From Acidimicrobiia bacterium (GTDB lineage Bacteria > Actinomycetota > Acidimicrobiia > Acidimicrobiales > Aldehydirespiratoraceae), in contig JAJEJB010000001.1 in assembly GCA_022828135.1 (NCBI GenBank), positions 1-32,749 on the forward strand: a DNA stretch of 32,749 nucleotides, given 5' to 3'. Position numbers and translations under genes: made by a program. The notes under the pieces were generated by a model. It was not told the origin of the DNA. It saw nothing but the letters and a program-made list of their open reading frames with translations, and did no database searches. Below, one piece after another: positions 23,318 to 31,597 of this stretch (position 1 is the stretch's first letter; every line of letters starts with the position of its first letter).

Positions 23318-24331
23318 TCACCCTCCCAACGAGACGCCGGTCGAGCGGCTGCCGGCCGTCGACGGGATGTGCACCGGTGGGAAGATCCCCACCCGCAGGG
23401 TGAGCAGCCGCAGCCAGAACCCACCCGGCACCAGGAGCACGCAGCAGATGACAGCCAGCGCGTCCCGAGCGTCACCGGCAGCCGCGCCGGCGAAGCTGAG
23501 CACCGTCGGCAGGACCGTCCCAGCTGCGAGGACGGTGCCGGTGAACACCGTTCGGTGCCGGCCCCGCAGCAGCCGGTCGAGGCTCTCCTTCTTTCCGGGG
23601 GCGTCGGCCCGCGTCACAAGGTGAACGACGATGGCGACCGCAAGACCCGCCGTGAGCAGTCCCAGCAGCACCATCTGACCAGGACTCACCGGCTCCCCCG
23701 CGATGACCTCGATCAACATCACGACCGCCACCGACATCGCCGCTGACGACAGCAGGAACTGCAACGGCACTGCGGGCGAGTTCCAGTACGGGATCGACCG
23801 GGGCCGAGCCAGCACCGCGCCCGCGTAGGTCATCACCACCACGGCGGCCACCCCGGCCACGATCTCCAGCGCGAGGCCGCCGCCGTCGCCACCGTGGGGA
23901 TCCCACCCGAGCCCGGAGAACGGCTCCGACCCGCCCAGGCTCAACGCGGGCAGCACCAGCAGGCCGGCCACCACCAGGAAGATCAGGTCCGACCACGCCC
24001 CCCAGCTGATCCAACTGGTGCGCACGTTGACGAAGGCCCTCCAGGCCTGCAGGGGCCGGCCCAGGTCGGCGACCAGGATCGCCCCGCCGACCGCGATGGC
24101 CAGGAAGCTGACCACATCGACGGTGGGGATTCCGAGCACCTGTCCGAGCCCCTCCGTGAGGTTGAGGATCCGTCCGGCCAGGAACACTCCCCCGCCGACG
24201 CCCATCAGCGTGAACCAGATGGCGTGGTTGATGTCCCACACCCTCTGGGTCCGGGCCTCCAGGTTGAACTGGTCCATAAAGACGTTCTGGGGACTGGTAC
24301 CTCCTCCAGAAGTCGGGCTGACCGGAGTCAT
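23318..24331 (-). CDS. NrfD/PsrC-family quinone-interacting membrane subunit
   Basis: The product is 337 aa with eight predicted transmembrane helices, the number typical of PsrC and NrfD. They lie about 36-57, 70-90, 109-130, 152-174, 186-209, 216-237, 259-283 and 290-312. Family features are WDINHAIWFTLMGVGGGVFLAGR in TM1, ADLGRPLQAWRAFVN after TM2 and TSWISWGAW before TM3. It would exchange electrons between the membrane quinone pool and the ferredoxin subunit. Its ATG overlaps the ferredoxin stop codon (ATGA). Confidence 0.9.
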   Translation of the reverse strand: MTPVSPTSGGGTSPQNVFMDQFNLEARTQRVWDINHAIWFTLMGVGGGVFLAGRILNLTEGLGQVLGIPTVDVVSFLAIAVGGAILVADLGRPLQAWRAFVNVRTSWISWGAWSDLIFLVVAGLLVLPALSLGGSEPFSGLGWDPHGGDGGGLALEIVAGVAAVVVMTYAGAVLARPRSIPYWNSPAVPLQFLLSSAAMSVAVVMLIEVIAGEPVSPGQMVLLGLLTAGLAVAIVVHLVTRADAPGKKESLDRLLRGRHRTVFTGTVLAAGTVLPTVLSFAGAAAGDARDALAVICCVLLVPGGFWLRLLTLRVGIFPPVHIPSTAGSRSTGVSLGG

Positions 24332-24993
24332 GGCAGCCCCACGTACTGGGTGCTCGGCAGGGTCTTCGCGTCGGGCCTGAGCACTTCGCCACCGCCGTGC
24401 TCGGCCAGGTAGCGGCTTACGTTGCTGTCAGCGTCGTCGAGGTCGCCGAAGATCCGGCACTCCGCCGGGCAGGTGACCACGCACGCGGGCGTGGCCAGGG
24501 GATGCACCCCCACCTCGAGGCCGTTCTCGAGGCCGAAGTCGATCTTGTGGGCGCAGTAGGTGCACTTCGACACCGCACCGCGGACGTGCCGCTGGTGGGC
24601 ATAGCGCTCCGGCACGCTGGGCGAGGCCTCAGCGTCGGCGCCCTCCACGGCCACAGTGCCCCGGTCCTCGAAGTAGTGGAGCGCCCCGTAGGGGCAGGCC
24701 GCCATGCACGCCCGCGAGCCGATGCACACTTCCTCGTCGGCGATCACGATGCCGTCGTCGCGGCGTTTGAGTGCCCCGGACGGGCAGGCGGTCACGCACG
24801 GGGCGTCCTCGCAGTGGTTGCACAGCACCGGCAGGTAGTTGAGGGTGGCGTCGGGGAACTCGCCCTCCTCCCACTCGATGACGGGTGCGTACCAGGCGTC
24901 CAGAGGCGACTGGTTCTCGGTCTTGCAGGCCACGGTGCAGGCCTGGCAGCCGACGCAGCGGGCTGCGTCGATGACCATCCCCCAGCGAGTCAC
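24328..24993 (-). CDS. four-cluster ferredoxin electron-transfer subunit (PsrB/PhsB/NrfC type)
   Basis: The product is 221 aa from GTG 24993, which overlaps the stop of the catalytic subunit gene by 4 nt. It is the FeS subunit that links a molybdopterin catalytic subunit to NrfD. Four Cys groups are visible: CVGCQACTVAC, CNHCEDAPCVTAC, CIGSRACMAAC and CTYC with PACVVTCPAEC. In the third group the second Cys is replaced by Ser (codon TCG), where homologues have CIGCRYC. NarH has Trp at the corresponding position and holds a [3Fe-4S] cluster there, so a changed cluster is likely. There is no signal peptide, as expected for this subunit. Confidence 0.9.
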   Translation of the reverse strand: MTRWGMVIDAARCVGCQACTVACKTENQSPLDAWYAPVIEWEEGEFPDATLNYLPVLCNHCEDAPCVTACPSGALKRRDDGIVIADEEVCIGSRACMAACPYGALHYFEDRGTVAVEGADAEASPSVPERYAHQRHVRGAVSKCTYCAHKIDFGLENGLEVGVHPLATPACVVTCPAECRIFGDLDDADSNVSRYLAEHGGGEVLRPDAKTLPSTQYVGLP

Positions 24994-27581
24994 CGTCGGC
25001 CACCTGACACTGGGCGCACATCGGCCGCGATGGCGGAGTCGAGCGCGCCCGAAACGAAGTCGATGTGCTCGACATCGATGTTGAGCAGGGCGTTGAAGTT
25101 CACCTCGTCGCCGCCGCTGCCCTTGGTCCAGCCGCCCCCGCAGCCCTGCGTGGCCAGCACCTCGGGATGCACGAGTTGGGTGACCCGGGCGGTGGCCGTC
25201 TGGCGCCGCCCCTGGGTCGTCTCGATCTCGACGAGGTCGCCGTGGGTGATGCCCCGGGCGGCTGCCGTCCGCGGGTTGATCCACACCGACTTCAGGTCGT
25301 TGTGACGGTTCGACAGCGTGTTCAGGATCGAGTTCTTGTGGGTGTGGGACAGCGCGTGGTTGGGGACCTTCATGTTGGTGACGAACAGGTCGTGGGGGGC
25401 CGTGCGCTCATAGGCCGGGCCCGGCTTCCAGTCCGGCAGCGGCTGGTAGTCGTCGGTCTCCCACGGGATGCCGAGCTCCTGCACCGTGCGCTCCAAGTCG
25501 TCCTTGGCCTTCAGCATGAACTCGAAGTACACCTGGGCCCTGGCCCCGAAGAACGGTCGCGGGTACTTCTCCTGCACGGTCTTGTCGTCGGTCCACAGCC
25601 CGTCGCTGAGGTGCCAGTCAAGCCCCTTGTCGTCTCCCAGGGTGTTGCGCAGCCAGCGGTCGCAGATCTCGAAGTACGAGTAGCTGCTGTCCGGGTCGAG
25701 CCGGTAGGGCTCCCGCATCTTGGCGATGTTGTTGAAGGCTTCGTTGAAGTGCGACAGCCGGCCGGCCCGCCGCAACAGTTCCAGGTAGATCTGCATTGCG
25801 TCCACGTAGGGCTCGCCCGGAACCGGGCCCTCGATCGTCGATGCCACCACCGGCTTGGCCCCGTACACCGAGTGGGGGCTGTCGCCCGAGGAGAGGTGCT
25901 GGTAGGCGAACGGGGTCAGCCGCTCCAGGTAGTGGAGGTCGGGCAGCACGATGTCGGCCATCATCGTGGTCTCCTCGAATCGCCGGGCGATCGAGGCCAC
26001 GAAGGGGATCCGCCTGATGAACCGCTCCACGATGTCGGGCGGGCCCGAGGTCTTCATCATGTTGGACTGGTAGGTGAGCAGCATCGACGGGAACGGCGGC
26101 GACCCGAACAGCTCCGGCTGCTCCGAGTTGAGCAGCGAGAAGACGGTCCCGTAGGGGGCGCACGGGAGCAGCTCCCACATCTCGGTGGTGCGCGGCGCGC
26201 TGGTCGGCCGCGGCGGGTACAGGCCCCCCACCCGGCCGCCGCCGATGAACCCCTGCGAGATCAGCCCGTCATCGCTGGCCGTCGAGGTGTAGGTGCGGTC
26301 CTTGACCTTGCCCAGCAGCCCCCAGGGTTCGCCCAGCAGGCCTCCGGGCACGTCGATGGCGCCCACCAGCGTGGGCAGCAGGATGATGGACAGGCCGTTG
26401 AGCATCGAGTGCTTGTGGGCCGACAGGCCCCGGTACCAGATGGCGGTCGCGGGCCGGTACGGCAGCTCCACGCCGTCGATGGTGATGGTCTGGCCGATGC
26501 AGGCCGCCTCGCCGAACTCCCGGGCCAGGCGGCGCACCGTGGAGGCCGGCACGGTGGTGACCGACTCGACGTATTCGGGGGTGTAGGCCCGCACATGGTC
26601 CGCCAGCACCTGGAGGCCGGGGCGGGCTTCGACGCCGTCCACGTCGTAGGTGCCTCTCAGTGCGGCGTTGCCGGTCCCCGCGTCGAAGGGCTGGGCGCCG
26701 TGGTGCTCGTCCCACACCACGGGCTTGCCACTGTCGCGGTCGCGGACATAGTGGCCGTCGGCACGGACGAGGTAGGCGGCGTTGGTGAAGTTCTTCAGGA
26801 ATTCGGCGTCGTAGATGCCCAGTTCGTTCAGGAGTTGATCGACCATCCCGAGGATCAGGGCCGCATCGGTTCCGGGGCGGATCGGCACCCACTCGTCGGC
26901 GACGGCCGCGGCCGACGAGCAGACGGGGTCGATCGACACCAGCTTCACGTCGGAGCGGCGCACCGAGAGCTCGTGGGTTGCGTGCATGGTGTCGTAGTGC
27001 ACGACCGAGCCGAACTGGGCCCCGAAGTTGAGGATGTAGCGGCTGTAGGTGGGGTCGGGGGTGCCCTCGAACGCGTTCTGGTTCATGTAGGCGATGCCGT
27101 GCACGTTGTTGCCGCAGAAGATGGCGGCCGACCAGGTGGAGTAGCCCGGCATCCCGAGGCCGGTCACCCACGACGCGGCCAGCGCTCCCCTCAGATGGAA
27201 GATGTCGAAGCTGGTGTAGAGGATCTTCTCGGGGTCGTCGGCGATGGTGTCGCGCAGATGGCCGGCGATCTCGTCGAGCGCTTCGTCCCAGCTGATCGGC
27301 ACCCATCCAGGATCGACGCCCACACCCTTGTCCGGGTTGGTGCGCCGCAGCGGCGTGGTGATGCGGTCGCCGTCGGTGAGACCCTCGAAACCGGCATCGC
27401 CCTTGGCGCAGGTGCGGCCGCCGTTGTGGGGATTGTCGGGGTCGCCCAGGATCTTGTCGACCACCTCGTCGTCGTTGACGTGGGCCAGGATCCCGCAGCG
27501 GTTCATGCAGATGGTGCATGCGCTGCGGACCCACCCGTCGCCGTAGGCGGTGCCCGACCGAGCGCCGAGAACTGTCTCCAT
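24990..27581 (-). CDS. molybdopterin (bis-MGD) oxidoreductase catalytic subunit, Psr/Phs/Ttr/Arr-like, no Tat signal
   Basis: The product is 863 aa from ATG 27581, with GGAGG 6 nt upstream. The N-terminal FeS motif is C22-x2-C25-x3-C29-x28-C58. C156 in SAAIFCGNNVHG is the probable Mo ligand, placing it in the Cys-type DMSO-reductase superfamily. Later hallmarks are PIRPGTDAALILGM, YRGLSAHKHSMLNGLS, MMADIVLPDLHYLER and the MopB C-terminal domain (NHALSHTHKNS, GDLVEIETTQG). No twin-arginine leader precedes the FeS motif, so the enzyme should stay in the cytoplasm, unlike most NrfD-linked relatives. It heads the five-gene operon, divergent from an amidohydrolase gene. The substrate is unknown. 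Confidence 0.88.
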   Translation of the reverse strand: METVLGARSGTAYGDGWVRSACTICMNRCGILAHVNDDEVVDKILGDPDNPHNGGRTCAKGDAGFEGLTDGDRITTPLRRTNPDKGVGVDPGWVPISWDEALDEIAGHLRDTIADDPEKILYTSFDIFHLRGALAASWVTGLGMPGYSTWSAAIFCGNNVHGIAYMNQNAFEGTPDPTYSRYILNFGAQFGSVVHYDTMHATHELSVRRSDVKLVSIDPVCSSAAAVADEWVPIRPGTDAALILGMVDQLLNELGIYDAEFLKNFTNAAYLVRADGHYVRDRDSGKPVVWDEHHGAQPFDAGTGNAALRGTYDVDGVEARPGLQVLADHVRAYTPEYVESVTTVPASTVRRLAREFGEAACIGQTITIDGVELPYRPATAIWYRGLSAHKHSMLNGLSIILLPTLVGAIDVPGGLLGEPWGLLGKVKDRTYTSTASDDGLISQGFIGGGRVGGLYPPRPTSAPRTTEMWELLPCAPYGTVFSLLNSEQPELFGSPPFPSMLLTYQSNMMKTSGPPDIVERFIRRIPFVASIARRFEETTMMADIVLPDLHYLERLTPFAYQHLSSGDSPHSVYGAKPVVASTIEGPVPGEPYVDAMQIYLELLRRAGRLSHFNEAFNNIAKMREPYRLDPDSSYSYFEICDRWLRNTLGDDKGLDWHLSDGLWTDDKTVQEKYPRPFFGARAQVYFEFMLKAKDDLERTVQELGIPWETDDYQPLPDWKPGPAYERTAPHDLFVTNMKVPNHALSHTHKNSILNTLSNRHNDLKSVWINPRTAAARGITHGDLVEIETTQGRRQTATARVTQLVHPEVLATQGCGGGWTKGSGGDEVNFNALLNIDVEHIDFVSGALDSAIAADVRPVSGGRR

Positions 27582-27667
27582 CGGCTGCCTCCTCAAGTGC
27601 CGCTGGCAGTCTCGCGCATACGGATGGCGGAACTGGAAGCGGCTACCTTCGACCTCAGGAGGAATCC
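27582..27667. promoter_or_regulatory. divergent promoter region between the Mo operon and the amidohydrolase gene
   Basis: These 86 bp hold strong ribosome-binding sites at both ends: GGAGG for the Mo subunit on the minus strand and AGGAGG 6 nt before the amidohydrolase ATG. TACCTT about 20 nt upstream of the amidohydrolase ATG is a possible plus-strand -10 box. No clear operator palindrome is visible. Because both units must start here, they may be co-regulated. Confidence 0.5.
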
Positions 27668-29035
27668 ATGAACGACCAGGACACCCAGGCCGCGACGGCC
27701 ATCGTCAACGCGGTCGTCTACTGCTGTGACGAGGGCTCCAGGAGCTTCAACCCCGGCTCGGTGGTCTTCTCGGACGGCGTGATTGGTGCCGTGGGGCCGA
27801 CCGGCGGCGTCGAGGTGCCCGACTCGGCAACGGTGATCGACGCCGGTGGCCGGCTGGCGGTGCTACCCGGGCTGATCGACGCCCACAGCCACTCCAGCCT
27901 GCTGAAGGGGTACTCCGAGAATGCCCAGCTGATGGACTGGCTGCCCGAGTACCAGCGCGAGCACCAGGTGCTCACCGAAGACGACGCCTACTTCGGCTAC
28001 CTGGTCAGCTACATGGAGGCGCTCAAGGGCGGCACCACCACCGTCATGGACATGTACCGCTACCCGCACAAGGGCGCCGAGGCCGCGGCCGCGCTGGGCA
28101 TGCGGGCGAACCTGGTGCCCTACGCGGCCGACCATCCCACCAAGCACTTCTTCGAGACGCTGGAGACGAGCGAGCAGCTGATCCGCGACTGCCACGACAC
28201 CCACGACGGGCGGATCAGGGTGTGGCTCGGGCTGGAGCACATCACCTACTGCTCGGAGCAGATGTTCCGGCGGGTGGGCGAGCTGGCCGACGCCTACGGG
28301 GTGAGTATCCACACCCACACCAGCGAGCAGAGCGAGGAGGTGGACGTGGTGGTCGAGCTTTTCGGCGACCGGCCGGTCCACGTCTTCAACGAGCGCGGCA
28401 TCCTGCGGCCGGGCTCGGTGCTGGCCCATTGCGTGTACGTCGACGACGCCGAGATCGCGGTGCTGGCCGAGACCGGCACGGGCGTGGCCCACTGCCCAGT
28501 GAGCAACATGAAGCTGGCGGGCGGAACCGCGCCGCTGGAGCGGTTCTGGCGCGAGAGCGTGGTGGTCGGTCTCGGCACTGACGGGGGGATCTCCAACAAC
28601 TCGGTGAGCATGTGGGAGTGCATGAAGATCGGGTCGCTGCTTCAGAAGGTGGCCCGCTTGGACGCCACGGCGGTGAGTGCCGGCGAGGCGCTGCGGATGG
28701 CCACCATCGACGGTGCTCGCCTGCTCGGCATTGGCGATGAAGTCGGCTCGATTGAGGTCGGCAAGCAGGCCGACCTGATCACCGTGGATCTGTGGCAGCC
28801 TCACCTGCTGCCCGTGGCCCTGTCGGAGGGGCATGACCCGATCCTGTGGAACCTGGTGTTCGCGGGCCGTTCCAGCGACGTGCGGGACGTCTGGGTTCAG
28901 GGCCGGGCCTGCGTCTCCGGTGGCGAGATCTGCGGTGTGGACGAGTCGGAGGCGCTGGCTGAGATCCACGAGCGGACGGTGGACCTGCTCAAGCGCCGGG
29001 AGGATGTGCCCGCGATCCCGATGGTCGTCGACTAG
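27668..29035 (+). CDS. AtzA/TrzN/SAH-deaminase-type amidohydrolase
   Basis: The product is 455 aa with a strong AGGAGG. Metal ligands of the mononuclear amidohydrolase subtype are visible: His-x-His in LIDAHSHSSLLKG, His in IHTHTSEQ, His in VLAHCVYVDD and Asp in LGTDGGISNNS. SVSMWECMK replaces the usual MFEEM stretch. The wording resembles ring-deaminase or chlorohydrolase relatives (guanine, S-adenosylhomocysteine, triazine). It probably hydrolyses a C-N bond of a heterocycle, but the substrate is open. Its divergence from the molybdoenzyme operon recalls purine or N-heterocycle catabolic loci. The stop overlaps the 3' end of the convergent tag gene. Confidence 0.85.
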   Translation: MNDQDTQAATAIVNAVVYCCDEGSRSFNPGSVVFSDGVIGAVGPTGGVEVPDSATVIDAGGRLAVLPGLIDAHSHSSLLKGYSENAQLMDWLPEYQREHQVLTEDDAYFGYLVSYMEALKGGTTTVMDMYRYPHKGAEAAAALGMRANLVPYAADHPTKHFFETLETSEQLIRDCHDTHDGRIRVWLGLEHITYCSEQMFRRVGELADAYGVSIHTHTSEQSEEVDVVVELFGDRPVHVFNERGILRPGSVLAHCVYVDDAEIAVLAETGTGVAHCPVSNMKLAGGTAPLERFWRESVVVGLGTDGGISNNSVSMWECMKIGSLLQKVARLDATAVSAGEALRMATIDGARLLGIGDEVGSIEVGKQADLITVDLWQPHLLPVALSEGHDPILWNLVFAGRSSDVRDVWVQGRACVSGGEICGVDESEALAEIHERTVDLLKRREDVPAIPMVVD

Positions 29036-29661
29036 AGCTCGGGCTGCGGGCGGGCCAGCCCGGCTCGCTCCGATTCGCAGTCTGCACGGGCGAAACAGCC
29101 CTCGATGTGGTCGTTGACCAGGCCCATCGACTGCATGAAGGCGTTGACGGTGGTGGGACCGACGAAGGTCCATCCCCGCCGCTTCAGGTCCTTGGCCAGG
29201 GATTCGGACTCCTCGGTGGACGCGGGCAGCGCCTCCATGCTGGCCGGCGGCCCGGCGCCCAGGGTCGGCTCCCATCCCCAGATGTAGGCCGCCAGCGAAC
29301 CGAACTCCTCGATCACCTCCAGAGCCCGACCGGCGTTGTTGACGGCAGAGATGATCTTGCCCCGGTGGCGCACGATGTCGGCGTCACCCAGCAGCCGCTC
29401 GATGTCTCTGGGCTCGAAAGCGGCCACCGCCGCGATGTCGAAGCCACAGAAGGCGGCCCGGAAGTTGCCGCGCTTGCGCAGGATCGTCAGCCAGGACAAT
29501 CCGGCCTGAAAACCCTCCAGGCACAGCTTCTCGAACAGCCGGTCGTCGTCGGTGACCGGGCGGCCCCACTCGCCGTCGTGGTAGGCGAGGTAGCCGGCGT
29601 CGTCACCCGGCCACCAGCACCGGACCCGCCCGTCGCCGCCGACCCGGGTAGCCGTGCTCAC
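29032..29661 (-). CDS. tag: DNA-3-methyladenine glycosylase I
   Basis: The product is 209 aa from a GTG. It excises 3-methyladenine from alkylated DNA. The family's structural Zn2+ ligands are present: Cys in VRCWW and His in YHDGEWG near the N-terminus, and His and Cys in VNDHIEGC near the C-terminus. The base-binding region has LFEKLCLEGFQAGLSW, and TFVGPTTVNAFMQSMG is also conserved. It lies 25 nt downstream of the ACMSD-like gene on the same strand, and its stop overlaps that of the convergent amidohydrolase gene by 4 nt. Confidence 0.93.
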   Translation of the reverse strand: MSTATRVGGDGRVRCWWPGDDAGYLAYHDGEWGRPVTDDDRLFEKLCLEGFQAGLSWLTILRKRGNFRAAFCGFDIAAVAAFEPRDIERLLGDADIVRHRGKIISAVNNAGRALEVIEEFGSLAAYIWGWEPTLGAGPPASMEALPASTEESESLAKDLKRRGWTFVGPTTVNAFMQSMGLVNDHIEGCFARADCESERAGLARPQPEL

Positions 29662-29686
29662 GGGCTGGATGGGGCCGCGGTCGGGA

Positions 29687-30868
29687 TCAGGCTGCGGCCC
29701 TTCGGGTGAGCGACAGCCCGTTGGTGCGCATCACCTGCTCGATCTCGGCATCGGAGAACCCGTCGAGGTCATGCACGAACGACACGGGATCGGCCAGTCC
29801 CTCGGCGTGGGGGAAGTCCGACCCGAACAGCATGTGGTCGGCACCGATCAGGTCCCGCAGAGCGAGCAGATCGTCCTCGTAGTAGGGCGAGATCCATACC
29901 TGGCGCCGGAACACCTCCAGCGGATCCTCCTCGAAGGCGTGCTTCTGCTGGCGGTAGGTCTTGGTGAGCTTCTTCACGAAGTGCCACACCCATTCCGAGC
30001 CGGTTTCGATGGTGGCGACACGCAGGTTCCGGTGCCGGCTCAGTACGCCCTCGGCAAGCAGCGAGGCCAGCGCGTCGGAGATCGGCGAGTAGGTGAGCAT
30101 GCTCTTGAGGGCGTTGTAGCGGAACGACTCGAACTCGCTGTCCACCCCCCAGTGCTCCAGCAGGAACCCGTAGCCGGAGTCGCCGGAGTGCATGGCCACC
30201 GTTATGCCGTAGTCGTCCAGCCGCTGCCACACCTTGTCGTGGGCGGGGTGACCCAGCGAGCGCCGGCCGCCTGCGCCGTCGGGCACCGACGACGGTCGCA
30301 TGTTCACCACCCGAACGTCGTTGGCGATCAGCCAATCGAGCTCGTCGAGAGCCCAGTCGGGGTCGGCCAGCGTCAGGTACCCGGCGGCGAACAGGCGGTC
30401 GCGGTAGGCGAACCCCCAGTCGTCGGCCAGCCACCGGTTGAATCCCCCGAACGCCGCCGTCAGTGCGGCCGGATCCTGCTCGAGGGCGGCCTCCATGCCC
30501 ACGCCGAGCGTGGGGAACAGGAAGCACGCCTGCAGGCCTTGCGCATCCAGCAGCTCGATGCGGGCGTCGCGTTCGCGGTAGGCGGCCGAGATGGGCTTGA
30601 GCTCGCCGAAGGCCTCGCGCATGTCGGCGGCCGGGACCTTTCCCCTGAAGTAGTCGTCGAGGCAGCCCGGCCTCGCCACCGGATCGAAGGTGGGGTTGGG
30701 GATGAAGCGGTTTACCCGACCGGCCACCAGCAGCCGCTCGCGCCCGTCCACGGTGGCCCATTGCATGCAGCGCTTGTGCATCTTTCCATCGACGTGGCGG
30801 ATGAAGGCGTCGGTGGCCTCGTAGTAGTGGTTGTCGGCGTCGAATGCGGCGAAGCCCAGATCTGTCAT
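29687..30868 (-). CDS. amidohydrolase-2 (ACMSD-like) family protein
   Basis: The product is 393 aa with GGAGG 6 nt before the ATG. It is a TIM-barrel metal hydrolase or decarboxylase. The N-terminal metal strand reads FDADNHYYE, the DxDxHxxE variant common in this group; His in VAMHSGDSGYG and Asp in FGSDFPHAEG are later ligands. WISPYYEDDLLALRDLIGADHMLFGSD is typical of the C-terminal half. Relatives decarboxylate or hydrolyse aromatic or carboxy-semialdehyde substrates and are very abundant in environmental actinobacteria. The substrate here is unknown. The aquaporin gene lies 36 bp upstream on the same strand. Confidence 0.85.
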   Translation of the reverse strand: MTDLGFAAFDADNHYYEATDAFIRHVDGKMHKRCMQWATVDGRERLLVAGRVNRFIPNPTFDPVARPGCLDDYFRGKVPAADMREAFGELKPISAAYRERDARIELLDAQGLQACFLFPTLGVGMEAALEQDPAALTAAFGGFNRWLADDWGFAYRDRLFAAGYLTLADPDWALDELDWLIANDVRVVNMRPSSVPDGAGGRRSLGHPAHDKVWQRLDDYGITVAMHSGDSGYGFLLEHWGVDSEFESFRYNALKSMLTYSPISDALASLLAEGVLSRHRNLRVATIETGSEWVWHFVKKLTKTYRQQKHAFEEDPLEVFRRQVWISPYYEDDLLALRDLIGADHMLFGSDFPHAEGLADPVSFVHDLDGFSDAEIEQVMRTNGLSLTRRAAA

Positions 30869-30904
30869 CGGACGCCTCCCCGGTCTGCGGTTCGAGATCT
30901 CACT

Positions 30905-31564
30905 CTACGAGCGGGCGCGCCGGTACAGCAGCCGCACCGTCACTACGGCGAGTGCGGCACCGACGAGCTGCATTGCCACGAACATCGGTGCCGAGGCGGG
31001 CTCGATACCGGCGAAGGTGTCCGACAGCGTCCGGGCGACGGTGACCGCGGGATTGGCGAAGGAGGTGGAGGCCGTGAAGAAGTACGCCGCTCCGATGTAG
31101 GCCGCCACCGCTCCGGCGATCAGCTTGGTGCGACTGCTGCGCACCAGCATGAAGATGACCAGCACCAGCCCGTAGGTGGCCACCACCTCGGCCAGCCACA
31201 GATGCGAGCCGGTGCGAACCTTGGTCGAGACGTTGACCGCGTCGAGATCGAACATGAGGTTGGCGAGGATCGTCCCGAACACCCCGCCCGCCACCTGCGC
31301 GGCGATGTATCCGGTCACCTCCGCCCAGCGCCGGTCTCCGAGAGCGGCCGCGGCCAGGGTCACAACCGGATTGAAGTGCGCTCCCGAGACGGGTCCGAAC
31401 ATGTAGATGATGACCAGCAGAACACCGGCAGTGGCCGCCGCGTTGGCCAGCAGCACCACGCCGACGTCGCTGCTGAGCCGCTCGGCCATGATGCCCGAGC
31501 CGACCACGCCGGCCAGCAGGAAGGCCGTCCCGATGAACTCGGCGACCAGAGCCCGGGGCTGCAC
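30905..31564 (-). CDS. MIP-family aquaglyceroporin-like channel
   Basis: The product is 219 aa from GTG 31564 with six predicted transmembrane helices. The two pore half-helix motifs are SGAHFNPVVTL (NPV instead of NPA) and FANPAVTVART (canonical NPA). The sequence context (MFGPVSGAHFNP, SSTSFANPAVTVARTLSDTFAGI-like ending) matches the compact actinobacterial MIP group often encoded beside arsR and arsC, where a channel may export arsenite. No arsenic gene lies within this window, so the solute is uncertain. It may be co-transcribed with the ACMSD-like gene. Confidence 0.88.
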   Translation of the reverse strand: MQPRALVAEFIGTAFLLAGVVGSGIMAERLSSDVGVVLLANAAATAGVLLVIIYMFGPVSGAHFNPVVTLAAAALGDRRWAEVTGYIAAQVAGGVFGTILANLMFDLDAVNVSTKVRTGSHLWLAEVVATYGLVLVIFMLVRSSRTKLIAGAVAAYIGAAYFFTASTSFANPAVTVARTLSDTFAGIEPASAPMFVAMQLVGAALAVVTVRLLYRRARS

Positions 31565-31591
31565 GGGCGCACACTCTAGATGCCGAGGTCC

Positions 31592-31597
31592 TAGTCT
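31592..31597 (+). promoter_or_regulatory. TAGTCT -10 box of the lipoprotein gene
   Basis: TAGTCT ends 8 nt before the ATG at 31606 and there is no ribosome-binding site. This fits a leaderless transcript of the lipoprotein and small membrane-protein pair. Confidence 0.45.

Noticed and set aside
25065..27671. An 868-residue plus-strand open frame opposite the molybdoenzyme gene
   Set aside because: It is the antisense shadow of a convincingly identified gene; its His/Val/Gly/Arg-rich composition reflects complementary high-GC codons.
29654..31579. Long plus-strand open frame opposite the ACMSD-like and aquaporin genes
   Set aside because: It spans two clear minus-strand genes and their gap; composition is typical of antisense high-GC frames.
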